A stretch of DNA of 16,216 bases. Source: an uncultured Spartobacteria bacterium (GTDB lineage: Bacteria > Verrucomicrobiota > Verrucomicrobiia > Chthoniobacterales > JAATET01). Each line of letters opens with the position of its first letter. The stretch's first letter is position 1. Below the pieces are notes generated by a model. It had not been told where the DNA came from. It saw nothing but the letters and a program-made list of their open reading frames with translations, and ran no database searches. The DNA lies in assembly GCA_937901895.1 (NCBI GenBank), contig CALGTD010000032.1, positions 1 to 16,216 on the forward strand, written 5' to 3'. Of this stretch, positions 6,051 to 15,715 are shown piece by piece. Both the position numbers and the translations under genes were made by a program.

Positions 6051-8581
6051 CGCGACTGGAACTCACGGAGCCGTGGATGCTTCTGCTGCTTCCGCTGGCG
6101 GGATTGATCTGGTGGTGGCAGCGAAACTCTCCGGCGCCGCTGACTCCGCGACGACGCACCGTCAGTCTGGGGCTGAGAATCGGGATCTTTGTCTGCGTCT
6201 GTCTCGCCCTGTGCGACCCGCGATGGCTAGGGGCGACCCATCGTGTGCACGTGATGTGGATCGTCGATGCCAGCCGGAGCGTGGGAGAGAGTGCGCTGGA
6301 GGCGGCGGAAAAGTTCGTGGCCGGAATCGGGGAGCGTCCTTCGGGAAGCAGCGAGAGCTGGTTGTTGTTTGCGAGCGATGCACAGCCGTTCACGAAACTC
6401 GAGGACGCGAAGAAAGTATCCCCCAAGACCCTCGGAGACGACGGGACCAACCTCGCGAAGGCGATGCAGTTTGCCACGGCGTCGTTCCCCATGGACAAGG
6501 CGCGCACGGCGGTGCTGTTCAGCGATGGCGTCGAGACCGACGGTGAACTCGCGGCGCAGGTCGATGCCATGAAGCGCTCGGGCGTCCGGGTGCTCGCGGT
6601 GCCGGTTGCGCCCAGCGACAAGCCAGAGGTCCTGGTTCGCTCGGTTTCTGCGCCTCCGGAGGTCAGTGAAGGTGAACCGTTTCGCGTTCGCGCGACGATT
6701 GTCAGCAACACCGAGGGCGAGGCGGACGTCGACATCTTTCGTAACGGCGTGCGCGTGGGGACCCAGCGGATGCGCCTCGAAAAAGGAACCAACGTGATCG
6801 ACAGCACCCAGACCGCGCCCTCCGACAAGGTCATTGAAATCGCGGTGGGCGTGAGGGCGGCGAACGACACGCTCGCCGACAACAATCTCGCGTCCACCCA
6901 TACGATGGCGGCCGGCACACCTCGCGTGCTGCTCATTGCCGACAAGCCGGAGCAGGCCCGGTTCCTCGCGCGGGCGCTTCAGAGCGAGAACATCCAGCTC
7001 GACGTTCGACCGATCACGGGGGTGCCCAACGACCTCGGCGAACTTCAGAACTACGACCTCGTCATGCTGGACAACGTCCCTGCGACGGACCTCTCGCAGC
7101 GGCAGATGGAGTTGATCGCCGCCTACGTGCGCGACTTTGGCGGCGGTTTCCTGATGTTCGGCGGCGAAAACGCGTTCGGTCTCGGCGGCTATTCCCGCAC
7201 GCCAATCGAGGAGATCCTGCCGGTGCGTTGTGACTTCGAGAAGGAGAAGGAGAATCCCTCACTCGGCATCGTGCTTGTGATCGACCGCAGCGGAAGCATG
7301 TCGGGCGAGAAAATGGAAATGGCCAAGACGGCGGCGCGCGCGGCGGTGGAGTTGCTTTCGCCGCAAGACTACGCGGGCGTCGTCGCGTTCGATCACGAGG
7401 GATACTGGGTTGCCGATATGCAGTCCGCGGCATCGAAGCAGTCGATCATCAGCCGGATTGCATCGATCCAGGAAGGAGGCGGAACGAATATTGCCGCGGG
7501 AATGGAACTGGGTTTGCAGGGGTTGCGCACCACGCCTGCGAAGCTGAAACACGCGATCATCCTGACCGATGGAGTTTCCACTCCGGGACCCTTTCAGGAA
7601 CTCGCCACGCAAATGGCCCAGGAGCGAATGACGGTGAGCACGGTGGCCGTCGGGTCGGATTCCGATCAGCAACTTCTCGAGCAGATCGCGCAGTGGGGCG
7701 GAGGCCGCTACTACTACACCGACGCGCCGCAGAACATCCCGCAAATCTTCGCGCGCGAGACGATGGTCGCGTCGAAGTCGGCGATTCAGGAGCTGCCATT
7801 CCTGCCGGTGCCCACGGCGGCAGCGGACTTTCTGGCGGGTGTCGATTTCGAAACCGCGCCGTTCCTGCTCGGCTATGTCACGACGCGGCCCAAGCCGACG
7901 AGCGAGCTGTGGCTGGCGACGGAAAAGGGCGAGCCGCTGCTGGCAACCTGGCGTTACGGACTCGGCAAGGTCGGCGCGTTCACGTCCGACGCACGCAACC
8001 GCTGGGCGGTGGAATGGCTGAGGTGGGAGGGTTTCGGGAAATTCTGGGCGCAGGTGGTGCGCGATCTCATGCGTTCCTCCGCGCTCCGAAAGATGCCGGC
8101 GGAGATCCAACGTGAGCGTGGCGGATTCCGCCTGCGCGTCGACGCGGCGGATGCGAGCGGCCGCTTTCTCGAGGATGCCTCGATCGAGGCGGTGGTGATC
8201 GGACCGGATGGCGAGCCCGCGAAGTTTCCGCTCGAGCAGACCGCGCCCGGGGAATTCCAGACGTGGTGGCCTGCCACGGCAAACGGAGCCTATCACGTGC
8301 AGGTGCAGGCAAAATCGAATGGCCAGCCGATCGCGGCGCAATACGTGAGCGCGACGATCGGCTACCCCGACGAGTTGCAGCTTCTCCCGGCAAACGTGGA
8401 CCTGCTGCGCGCGGTGGCGGAACAAACGGACGGCATCTTTTCACCGGCACCTGCGCAGGCGTTCGAACCTCCACGAGCGTCGGCCGCGGCCGAGCACGAG
8501 CTCTGGCCATGGCTGGTCGCACTGGCGATCGCGCTCTTCATGGCGGACGTCGCAGTGCGCCGGCTTCATTCACCCGGTTGA
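6047..8581 (+). CDS. Membrane protein with two VWA domains and a split glutamine-amidotransferase-like fold
   Basis: The 844-residue product has two N-terminal spans (about 10-24 and 41-57). A first VWA domain carries DASRS at 74-78, a DGTN segment at 132-135 and LFSDG at 157-161. A beta-rich segment spans 195-285. A glutamine-amidotransferase-like fold begins near 292 (VLLIAD) and runs through GGGFLMFGGENAFGLGGYS (365-383). It is interrupted by a second complete VWA domain (DRSGS at 413-417, GGGT at 477-480, LTDG at 506-509) and resumes near 595-675. Residues 685-775 form another beta domain, and 818-836 is a C-terminal span. Residues 262-310 and 600-680 align with the end of the preceding BatA-like protein, so the two share ancestry. 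Such proteins are common beside MoxR in Planctomycetes and Verrucomicrobia, with no settled function. Confidence 0.88.
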   Translation: MTRLELTEPWMLLLLPLAGLIWWWQRNSPAPLTPRRRTVSLGLRIGIFVCVCLALCDPRWLGATHRVHVMWIVDASRSVGESALEAAEKFVAGIGERPSGSSESWLLFASDAQPFTKLEDAKKVSPKTLGDDGTNLAKAMQFATASFPMDKARTAVLFSDGVETDGELAAQVDAMKRSGVRVLAVPVAPSDKPEVLVRSVSAPPEVSEGEPFRVRATIVSNTEGEADVDIFRNGVRVGTQRMRLEKGTNVIDSTQTAPSDKVIEIAVGVRAANDTLADNNLASTHTMAAGTPRVLLIADKPEQARFLARALQSENIQLDVRPITGVPNDLGELQNYDLVMLDNVPATDLSQRQMELIAAYVRDFGGGFLMFGGENAFGLGGYSRTPIEEILPVRCDFEKEKENPSLGIVLVIDRSGSMSGEKMEMAKTAARAAVELLSPQDYAGVVAFDHEGYWVADMQSAASKQSIISRIASIQEGGGTNIAAGMELGLQGLRTTPAKLKHAIILTDGVSTPGPFQELATQMAQERMTVSTVAVGSDSDQQLLEQIAQWGGGRYYYTDAPQNIPQIFARETMVASKSAIQELPFLPVPTAAADFLAGVDFETAPFLLGYVTTRPKPTSELWLATEKGEPLLATWRYGLGKVGAFTSDARNRWAVEWLRWEGFGKFWAQVVRDLMRSSALRKMPAEIQRERGGFRLRVDAADASGRFLEDASIEAVVIGPDGEPAKFPLEQTAPGEFQTWWPATANGAYHVQVQAKSNGQPIAAQYVSATIGYPDELQLLPANVDLLRAVAEQTDGIFSPAPAQAFEPPRASAAAEHELWPWLVALAIALFMADVAVRRLHSPG

Positions 8582-8593
8582 ACTCCATTCTCC

Positions 8594-11500
8594 ATGAAAA
8601 GAATCCTCCTCCTCTTTCTGGCGACAGCGGGGATCGCGGTGGCTCAGACCGACGTGATCGACCGCTACGAGTCGATCCTAGTCCGGAATCCGTCCCCCGG
8701 TGCTGCCTTCGACAAGATCTACGAGCATCATCTCGAGGCAGGGAGCCTGGATGCGTTGCGCGAGAAGTGGCGCGGCCTCGCAGAGGCCGATAGCGAGGAT
8801 GCCCCGCGCTATCTCCTGCTGCTCGGATTCCTCGAATCGCGAATGGGCAGTGTCGACGGGGCACTGGATGCAATCCAGCGCTACGTGGAGGTTCGACCGG
8901 ACGACCCTGCGGGATGGCTGGCGCTTGCCGGAATCGAGAAGAATCGCAACCGACTGGAGGAGGCAACGACGGCGCTCGGGAGCGCACTGGAGAAGATCCA
9001 GGATCCCGAGGAAAGACTGGCGGCCTCCCGTGAACGCGCACTTCTTCTCGAGCGTCAGTTCCGGACCGACGAGGCCGTCGAAGCCTGGAAAAGGATCGCA
9101 GCAGAAAGCGCCGGGGACGCGGCGACGATCGAGGACGCGGCGGAGGCTCTTTCTCTCGCAGGGGAGTTTGGCGCGGCGGAGCAGCTGCTGACGGAGCTTC
9201 GTGACGACGGCGGGCTCGATCCCGCCCGGCGGGTGCAGGTGGGAATGAGCCTTGCCAGGTTGAAGGAGCGACAGGGAAACGCGGCGGAGGCCCTTTCCGG
9301 CTACGACGCCCTGCTGGAATCGGTGAGCGACTCAAGCTGGCTGAGGAGGGACCTGCGGGCGCGGATCGAGACGCTGTTTCGGAGCCGGGAGGACCTGCCC
9401 GGACTTGCGGAGTATTACACGAAGCGGATCGAGGCTCATCCGCAGGACTACGAGGCAGCGCTGCGACTGGCGGAGGTTTACGCGGAACTCGAGCGGAAGG
9501 ACGAGTCGATCGTGTGGACGAGGAAGGCCGCGGAACTGGCGCCCGACAACGAAGTCGTCCAGATCGATGCGGCAGAACGACTGATCCAGGCGGGCGAGCC
9601 GGCGGAGGCGGTGGGAATCGTGGAGCGGCTGTTGCGAGACAAGCCGCAACGCGCGGATCTGCAGGAGTTGCTCGGAGATGCGCAATGGGCGGTTTGGGAG
9701 GCCACTGGGGACGAAACCCGAAAGGCCGCGGCGATCGAGGCATGGCGGCAACTGGTTCCCGATCCCCCTACGACGGGACGGCTCATGCGGCTGGCGGAAA
9801 TCTTCGAAGGCCAGGAGTTGCAGGAAGAGGCCATCGCAGAATACCGCCGGGTGCTGGAGCTGGAGCCCGCGGCAGCTGATGCCCGGGCACGACTCTCCCT
9901 GCTGCTCGTGGCACGGGGGGACAATGAGGAGGCGTGGCGCGTGATGGACGGAATGGTTCCGGACTCCGGGGCGACGGCTGCGGATTATGTGCGCCTCGCG
10001 CGTTTGCAGGAGGAGGTGGAGCGGGCGGACGCAGCGCTGGCCACCGTGCGTGCGGGAGTGGCGAAGTTTCCGACGCCGGAGTTGCTCGAACTCGAGTATC
10101 GGCTTCTCGATGACCGGGGCGACAAGGATGCCGCGCTTGCTGTGCTGGAGCGGCTGCTGGAAACGGACGCGGCCCGGCTCGACGAACACGAAGCCAGAAT
10201 GGCGGCGCTGCTTTCGGCGTTGGAGCGCAACGCGGCCGTGACCGCGGAACTTCGGGGCCGGCTGAATGACGGCACTGCAAGCGAAGCGGATGTGCGCATG
10301 CTGATCCGGTTGATGCATCTCGCGGGAGAGGAGGCGGAACTCGACGAGGTAATGACGCGGGCGTTCGATCAATTCCCGGACTCGGTTTCCCTGCTGCGTC
10401 TACGGCTGGCGGTTGCAGGCCGGCGTGGAGATTCCGAGGGCATTCTTGCCGCCGCGGGTCGTCTCGCGGAGATCGATGCCGCGGGACGTGCCGATTGGCT
10501 GCGGCAGATTGCGAGCGAGCAGGTGCTTCAGAACAAACGGGAGGACGCGCTGGATACCGCACGACGTGTGATCCAGACCTCGCCCGCGGCGGTCGACGGG
10601 TATTTGTTTGCGGCGGAGATTGCGAGGAACTGCGGCGACGACGAGATGGCGATTCGATGGCTGCGGGAGGCCAGTCAGCTTGGGGATGATCCCCGCGAGG
10701 CGCTGGTGCAGCTTTCCCAGGCGTTGATGGCCGCCGGTCGCACGCAGGAGGCGATCGACACGATGGAGCGGGCGTTCGACCTCGAGAAGGATCCGGCCGG
10801 GAAGCTGAACCTCGTTGGGCAGCTTACGGAGCTGTATCTCCAGGCGGGCAGGGTGGACGAGCTGATTCAGCGCTACGAACAGCGCCAGTCGGCGGAGGGG
10901 GCCGAAGGGTGGCGCTACGCGATGTATCTGTCGGAAATCCACGTCCGGATGCAGGATTTTGTTTCCGCGCGGGAGCAGCTTTCCCGCGCGCTGGCCGCCC
11001 GCCCGAAGGATGCGGCCCTGTTGCGCCAGCTCATCCGATTGACGATGCGCGAAGGAAATCCGCAGGAGCGCGTCCGCTACGAGCGGCAGCTCGCGACGAT
11101 GGAGAATTCCGCCGCCGCCGACCTGTCCCTCGCAGAGGCCCTGCTCGCGGCGGCCCAGCCGGAGGAGGCATGGACATTGATCGAGAAGCGGAGGAACGAG
11201 TGGATCGAAAACCCCGGTCTGATCGCGGAGGCGACGGTGCAGATGGTTCAGAGCGGTTTCGGCGATCGTTTTCGGGAGAGCATCGACGCCGCGTTGAAGG
11301 AAGACGCCACGAACTGGGAACTTCGACTCCGCAAGGTTGAGGCGATGGTGGGTAACACTGATCTTGCCGCCGCGGCGCAGGAGGCGCTCGCAATCTTTCG
11401 CGAGGCGCAGGCGGATCCGGCGACGGCCACGCCGGCTTCCCCGCAATCCCTGGCGGGATTTTTTGGCATGTCGAGAGCCCCGCGGTGGCAGGGACGTGCC

Positions 11501-14500
11501 CAGGAGAGAGCGATGAGAATGATGATGGCCAACAGCGTGGCGGGCATGATGCTTGTGCAGGCGACGCAACCGGGCACCATCAACTTCAGCGGTGGCTCGA
11601 TGTCGTCACGCGTCCGGGCTCTTGCCGTCCGGGATTTCGCTCTGGCGTTGTATTTTCAGTTGCTTTTGTCGGAGTCGGACATCGAGACGGCCCACGAAGC
11701 AACCCGCAAGGCGCTCGAGGAAGCGGGGGCGGGCGAGCTGGAGATTCTGGCTGCGTTCACGGCGATGCAGCCCATCTTCCGTAATTCCACGGAACCGCTT
11801 CCGCTGACCCGGACGGAACGCGAGGTCATTCAACGCCGCGCCGAGTCCACTACGGAGGACCCTGGCGCGGACGTGCTGGCCCTTTCCCGCCTTGGCGTGG
11901 CACAGCCGGAGGACGATTCCGACCGGAAGCTGATGCGAAAATTCCTGGACCGGGTCGGGGATGGAGGCAGCCAGGGGGTCGCCGGATATCAGGCCGCTGC
12001 CTCCGCTCTACAGGCGCTCGGCGATTTCGACGACGCGGCCGGGGTCATCCGAAAGTGGAGCGCCGAGTTCGATCCCTCCAGCATCTCCGAGTTTTATCCC
12101 ATCTTCCAGAACGCGTTGAAGCAGCCGCTGCCGGGCGGGTTGCTGGACGGGATCCTGGCGAGGGTCGAGGAATCGTCGAACTCCGCAATGAACTCGGTGA
12201 GCATCCCCTTTTATTACGCGCTGAGTGCGCTGGAGACCTCCTCCGGGCGGGAAGTGACTTTCGCGGACCGGCTGGAGATTGCGGAGAGTCTGCTGAAGCA
12301 CCTGTCGCGAGGGTCGTCGTCCGGGTCGCGCGGCCGCAGATCCCAGAATTTGCTCCAGACCGGAACTGGCTCACCGTTTGTTTCGACGCGGTTTCTGGGA
12401 GACCAGGATGCTCTCGCGGTGCAGCAGTTTCTTTCGCAGATCCGGGGAACGGGAGAGACGAACGAGTTTTTCGACATGCTCGACCGGGTGGTCCGCGATC
12501 TGCCCGAAAATCGCCGGGCGCCGGCTCTCTACATCCGGGCCCTGGCGCTCTGGCAGGTGGATGACCGGAAAAAGGCGATCGAAGCGATGCGCGAGCTTGC
12601 GGCTTCGACGCAGGACGGCGGAGTGGCCGTGTCCCTCGCACGGATGCTCATGGCGGAAAAGGACCCGGGCGCTGCGGCGGATCTTCTCGCCGGAGTGAAG
12701 CGCACCCGCGATGGCTCCTACGAACTCGCCCAACTGACCCTCATCGAGGCGGCGCATCAGGCGGAGCGGACGGAGCTGGCGCGCGAGGCGGCGGAACGTC
12801 TCGCGGGGCTCCGCCTGTCGCCGAACGACAGCCGGACGCTTGCAGGGGTGTTGCAGCGGTTTGAGCTCAACGATCTTGCGGAAAAGGTGAACAACCGGAC
12901 GCCCCGAATGAGTTCCGGCCGGAATTCATTTTCCGAAGCGCTGGGGAAGATCAACTCAATGGCAGCGGCCGGGAAGAAGGACGAGGCGAAGTCGGCGTTG
13001 CGGGCGGTTTTCGGACGCGACGTGTTGACCGATCTGCAGCCCGGCGAGGGAGACTACAGGGCCCGCCAGGTTTTTGAGGCGGCCGGCAAGATTGGAATCC
13101 TCGAGGAGCTGATCGAGGAGTGGGATCGACAGATTGCGAGTTCCCCCGATTCGCAACGGTTGCTGTTGTTGCAGGCCAGGGCGGCCAAATACCGGAAGGA
13201 CGTCACCGGCATCTCGCACAATCAGAAGGGGTGGCCGATGCCGGTGTGGGTGAAGCTGAAGCGCGAGGGGACGACGGTGCGTGGGTTTTTCTCCCGTGAC
13301 GGGTCGACGTGGGAGGAGTTCAAGCAGGTCGAGTTGCCGCTCGAAAGTGGCGCTTTCTTCGGACTGGCCGTCAGCAGTCGGAACGTGACGAAGGCGACCA
13401 CCGCGAAATTCGAAGAGGTGTCGTGGACGGGGAAGGGCGGGACCTCCGACGACTGGAAGTGGGAGGATATTGGCCCCGCGAAGATCGAGGGAAGGGCCGC
13501 GTTTTCCGGCGATGCGGTCGAGATCGTGGCTGCCGGACGGGAAATCCAGACGCAGCCGACGGATCAGTTTTTTTTCTGCTATCGATGGCTCGAGGGAGAT
13601 GGCGAGATCACGGCCAAAGTCACGGGCATCGAGCGCACGCACGAGTGGGCAAAGGCGGGCGTGATGGTCCGGCAGTCGCTGGATCCCGGGGCGGCATTTG
13701 CGGTCGCGGCGGTCACGCCGGCTGACCGCGCGGCATTCGAGTGGCGCCCGGTTCCCGATCGCTCGTTTGCCAGCTGGAAACGCCTCGCGGAACTGCGCCC
13801 CGGGGACCCGAAGTATCGCGTTGCCTACGCCGCGTCATTGATGGAGCGGGGACAGCGGGACGAGGCGCTGGAAATCTTCCGGGATGTGCTGAACAAATCG
13901 CCGGAGTTTGCGACGAAAAGACCGAACGATCTCATCCAGACTTTCGCCCAGGCGGATGCGATGGACGAACTCGTCGAAGCTGCGGTGGGGATTCCTTTGA
14001 ACCGCTTCAGTCAACGCCCATACGAGCTCGCGAATTTCCTGGATCAGCTTTCGGGAAACCTCCGCGATCGCGAGCAAATCGATGCGGCAATCGCACTGAC
14101 CCGGCGGCGGTTGGAAGTGCTCGCGAACCATTCGCCGTCCGATCCCCTGATTGATTTGATCAACCTGCTGGTCGAAACAAACCGCGAGGAGGAGGCGAAA
14201 AAGGAACTGCGCAGCGCGATGATGCCCGAGGAGCGAAAGCGGACCGCTTCCTCGGCCTGGGGCACTCCGTTGGGACGCCTGAATAACAACTCGACGGGTT
14301 TCGGCTATCGATCGGTCCCAAGTGGTGCGGCCATCATCGGCCTCGCGAAGAGGCTCGGCATCGAGGAGGAACTGGCCGCGGAGCTGAAGGAGGGACCGCG
14401 TGACGTCGCAGAGAATCCGATGACGTATGCGATGCGGATCGCTGCGGGGGATCTGACCGCGATCGACGAAGCCGGAAAGTCCCTCAACGATGGGGGACAA

Positions 14501-15694
14501 AACGCGGCCACTCTCATTTTGTGTGTGCTGGAACGGGTTCCGAATGGGGCGAAGCGTGCCCTCGACCTGCTGGACAAGGTGGTCAAGCCGGGCTCGTTTC
14601 CCCAACAGGGCGGCTATCGCTCCCACCTCCTGGTGTGGCAGCTGGACTTTGCAAGACAACTCGGAGACAGGTCCGCGGTCGAGGCCACTGAACAAAAGCT
14701 TCTCGACTCGCTCGAGAGCGAGATGCTTCCGAGCGGAGGTGGCATTTACTATTACCACCAGCTCGCGCTTCATGGAGCCATTGCACACTTCGTTGATACC
14801 GGAGATGTCGAACACGCGGAGAAGGTCATTCACCTATACGAAGCCGCGGTGGCCAGTCGTGGAGGAAGCGATTCGCGTGTTGAGGCGGCCCGGAAACGGC
14901 TCGGACTGCTGAAAGGGGAGCAAACGCCTGTCTTGATTGCATGGTGGAAACTCGATGGAAAGAAGCACCGGCTGGCGTGGGAATTTTCGGTGCAGGGGGA
15001 TGGAATGCGCGGACTTCCCACCAAGGCCGCCGACGGACGTTACGACATCGAGGTCGCGGCAGGAGCGGATGCCGGAAGTGTCCAGCCGGTTCGCACGGTG
15101 AAAAAGGCATCCTCCCTCGATGCGATTTCCCTGGACCTGCCAGCCGACGCAAAAGCCGTTCGGTTACGCCTTGTGAAGAATGGGGAGGAGATTTCCGAAC
15201 CGGTGTTCCTTGCGGTGCCGGGCTCCGGAAATCTCCTGCCGAATGCCGATTTCAACGTCGACCGGAAGTCCGGAGTTCCGGGTGGATGGGAGTCGCCGGA
15301 GGGCAGGTGGGACGTGCGGGATGATTCGCGTGCACCGGGGGGACGCGTTGCTCGATGGATGCCGGACTGGGATCTTGTGTTCGGCTCGCGGCGGGCGAGC
15401 ATCACGAGCGCGCCCATTTTGCTGGAGCCCGGTCGCGCATACCGGTTCCACGGATGGTGCCGGTTGGGACAGAACTCCGGAGGCATCACTGTCCAGGTGG
15501 AGGGATTCGATGCAGATGGAAAGCGGATCTTTTCCGAGACATCCGGTTCGCGTCCCTCCACGCTTGGCGAGTGGCAGCCGCTGGCGGTTGAGGTTTCAGC
15601 GAAAAAGGTGGGCCAGAATGCAAAATCGGCACGCATCGTGATCTCATCGAATACGGAGTTCGAAATATCCGGAGCATCCTTTTGCGAACAGTGA
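8594..15694 (+). CDS. Giant secreted TPR protein with concanavalin-A-like insert and C-terminal CBM-like domain
   Basis: The product has 2366 residues. Residues 1-18 are a signal peptide (MKRILLLF start, AVAQ cleavage). Most of 20-950 is TPR-type helical repeat, for example around 400-500 (EEAIAEYRRVLELEP). Residues 959-1005 are Met-rich, and 1010-1530 are mostly helical with a Ser/Gly/Arg linker near 1237-1250. Residues 1536-1722 are a beta-sandwich insert of the DUF1349/concanavalin-A-like kind with its halves in reversed order. TPR-like repeats resume at 1723-2110. Residues 2112-2208 look like a fibronectin-like beta domain, and 2213-2366, opening with NLLPNADF, resemble a CBM4/9 or CenC jelly roll. 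It starts 12 bases after the VWA gene with no ribosome site and is followed 21 bases later by a paralogue. Its role is probably that of an envelope scaffold; no enzymatic motif is seen. Confidence 0.87.
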   Translation: MKRILLLFLATAGIAVAQTDVIDRYESILVRNPSPGAAFDKIYEHHLEAGSLDALREKWRGLAEADSEDAPRYLLLLGFLESRMGSVDGALDAIQRYVEVRPDDPAGWLALAGIEKNRNRLEEATTALGSALEKIQDPEERLAASRERALLLERQFRTDEAVEAWKRIAAESAGDAATIEDAAEALSLAGEFGAAEQLLTELRDDGGLDPARRVQVGMSLARLKERQGNAAEALSGYDALLESVSDSSWLRRDLRARIETLFRSREDLPGLAEYYTKRIEAHPQDYEAALRLAEVYAELERKDESIVWTRKAAELAPDNEVVQIDAAERLIQAGEPAEAVGIVERLLRDKPQRADLQELLGDAQWAVWEATGDETRKAAAIEAWRQLVPDPPTTGRLMRLAEIFEGQELQEEAIAEYRRVLELEPAAADARARLSLLLVARGDNEEAWRVMDGMVPDSGATAADYVRLARLQEEVERADAALATVRAGVAKFPTPELLELEYRLLDDRGDKDAALAVLERLLETDAARLDEHEARMAALLSALERNAAVTAELRGRLNDGTASEADVRMLIRLMHLAGEEAELDEVMTRAFDQFPDSVSLLRLRLAVAGRRGDSEGILAAAGRLAEIDAAGRADWLRQIASEQVLQNKREDALDTARRVIQTSPAAVDGYLFAAEIARNCGDDEMAIRWLREASQLGDDPREALVQLSQALMAAGRTQEAIDTMERAFDLEKDPAGKLNLVGQLTELYLQAGRVDELIQRYEQRQSAEGAEGWRYAMYLSEIHVRMQDFVSAREQLSRALAARPKDAALLRQLIRLTMREGNPQERVRYERQLATMENSAAADLSLAEALLAAAQPEEAWTLIEKRRNEWIENPGLIAEATVQMVQSGFGDRFRESIDAALKEDATNWELRLRKVEAMVGNTDLAAAAQEALAIFREAQADPATATPASPQSLAGFFGMSRAPRWQGRAQERAMRMMMANSVAGMMLVQATQPGTINFSGGSMSSRVRALAVRDFALALYFQLLLSESDIETAHEATRKALEEAGAGELEILAAFTAMQPIFRNSTEPLPLTRTEREVIQRRAESTTEDPGADVLALSRLGVAQPEDDSDRKLMRKFLDRVGDGGSQGVAGYQAAASALQALGDFDDAAGVIRKWSAEFDPSSISEFYPIFQNALKQPLPGGLLDGILARVEESSNSAMNSVSIPFYYALSALETSSGREVTFADRLEIAESLLKHLSRGSSSGSRGRRSQNLLQTGTGSPFVSTRFLGDQDALAVQQFLSQIRGTGETNEFFDMLDRVVRDLPENRRAPALYIRALALWQVDDRKKAIEAMRELAASTQDGGVAVSLARMLMAEKDPGAAADLLAGVKRTRDGSYELAQLTLIEAAHQAERTELAREAAERLAGLRLSPNDSRTLAGVLQRFELNDLAEKVNNRTPRMSSGRNSFSEALGKINSMAAAGKKDEAKSALRAVFGRDVLTDLQPGEGDYRARQVFEAAGKIGILEELIEEWDRQIASSPDSQRLLLLQARAAKYRKDVTGISHNQKGWPMPVWVKLKREGTTVRGFFSRDGSTWEEFKQVELPLESGAFFGLAVSSRNVTKATTAKFEEVSWTGKGGTSDDWKWEDIGPAKIEGRAAFSGDAVEIVAAGREIQTQPTDQFFFCYRWLEGDGEITAKVTGIERTHEWAKAGVMVRQSLDPGAAFAVAAVTPADRAAFEWRPVPDRSFASWKRLAELRPGDPKYRVAYAASLMERGQRDEALEIFRDVLNKSPEFATKRPNDLIQTFAQADAMDELVEAAVGIPLNRFSQRPYELANFLDQLSGNLRDREQIDAAIALTRRRLEVLANHSPSDPLIDLINLLVETNREEEAKKELRSAMMPEERKRTASSAWGTPLGRLNNNSTGFGYRSVPSGAAIIGLAKRLGIEEELAAELKEGPRDVAENPMTYAMRIAAGDLTAIDEAGKSLNDGGQNAATLILCVLERVPNGAKRALDLLDKVVKPGSFPQQGGYRSHLLVWQLDFARQLGDRSAVEATEQKLLDSLESEMLPSGGGIYYYHQLALHGAIAHFVDTGDVEHAEKVIHLYEAAVASRGGSDSRVEAARKRLGLLKGEQTPVLIAWWKLDGKKHRLAWEFSVQGDGMRGLPTKAADGRYDIEVAAGADAGSVQPVRTVKKASSLDAISLDLPADAKAVRLRLVKNGEEISEPVFLAVPGSGNLLPNADFNVDRKSGVPGGWESPEGRWDVRDDSRAPGGRVARWMPDWDLVFGSRRASITSAPILLEPGRAYRFHGWCRLGQNSGGITVQVEGFDADGKRIFSETSGSRPSTLGEWQPLAVEVSAKKVGQNAKSARIVISSNTEFEISGASFCEQ
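13199..13759 (+). other. Concanavalin-A-like insert with permuted halves inside the giant TPR protein
   Basis: Codons 1537-1611 encode the C-terminal half of the fold (VWVKLKREG, then SRDGSTW, then FFGLAVSSRN). Codons 1620-1722 encode the N-terminal half (DWKWEDIG, GDGEITAKV, WAKAGVMVRQSL). A Gly/Thr/Ser linker joins them. TPR-like sequence abuts both ends. Confidence 0.7.
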
Positions 15695-15715
15695 GCATCG
15701 TGCTTGAGTGATGCC

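Noticed and set aside
7259..9743. Two further long minus-strand frames (7259-8425 and 8538-9743)
   Set aside because: They have the same low-complexity composition, overlap each other and lie opposite the double-VWA and giant TPR genes, whose motifs are clear.
11480..11800. Possible gene fusion or assembly error splitting the giant gene into two near the Met-rich segment
   Set aside because: The frame is uninterrupted, composition does not shift, and no internal start with a ribosome site is seen.
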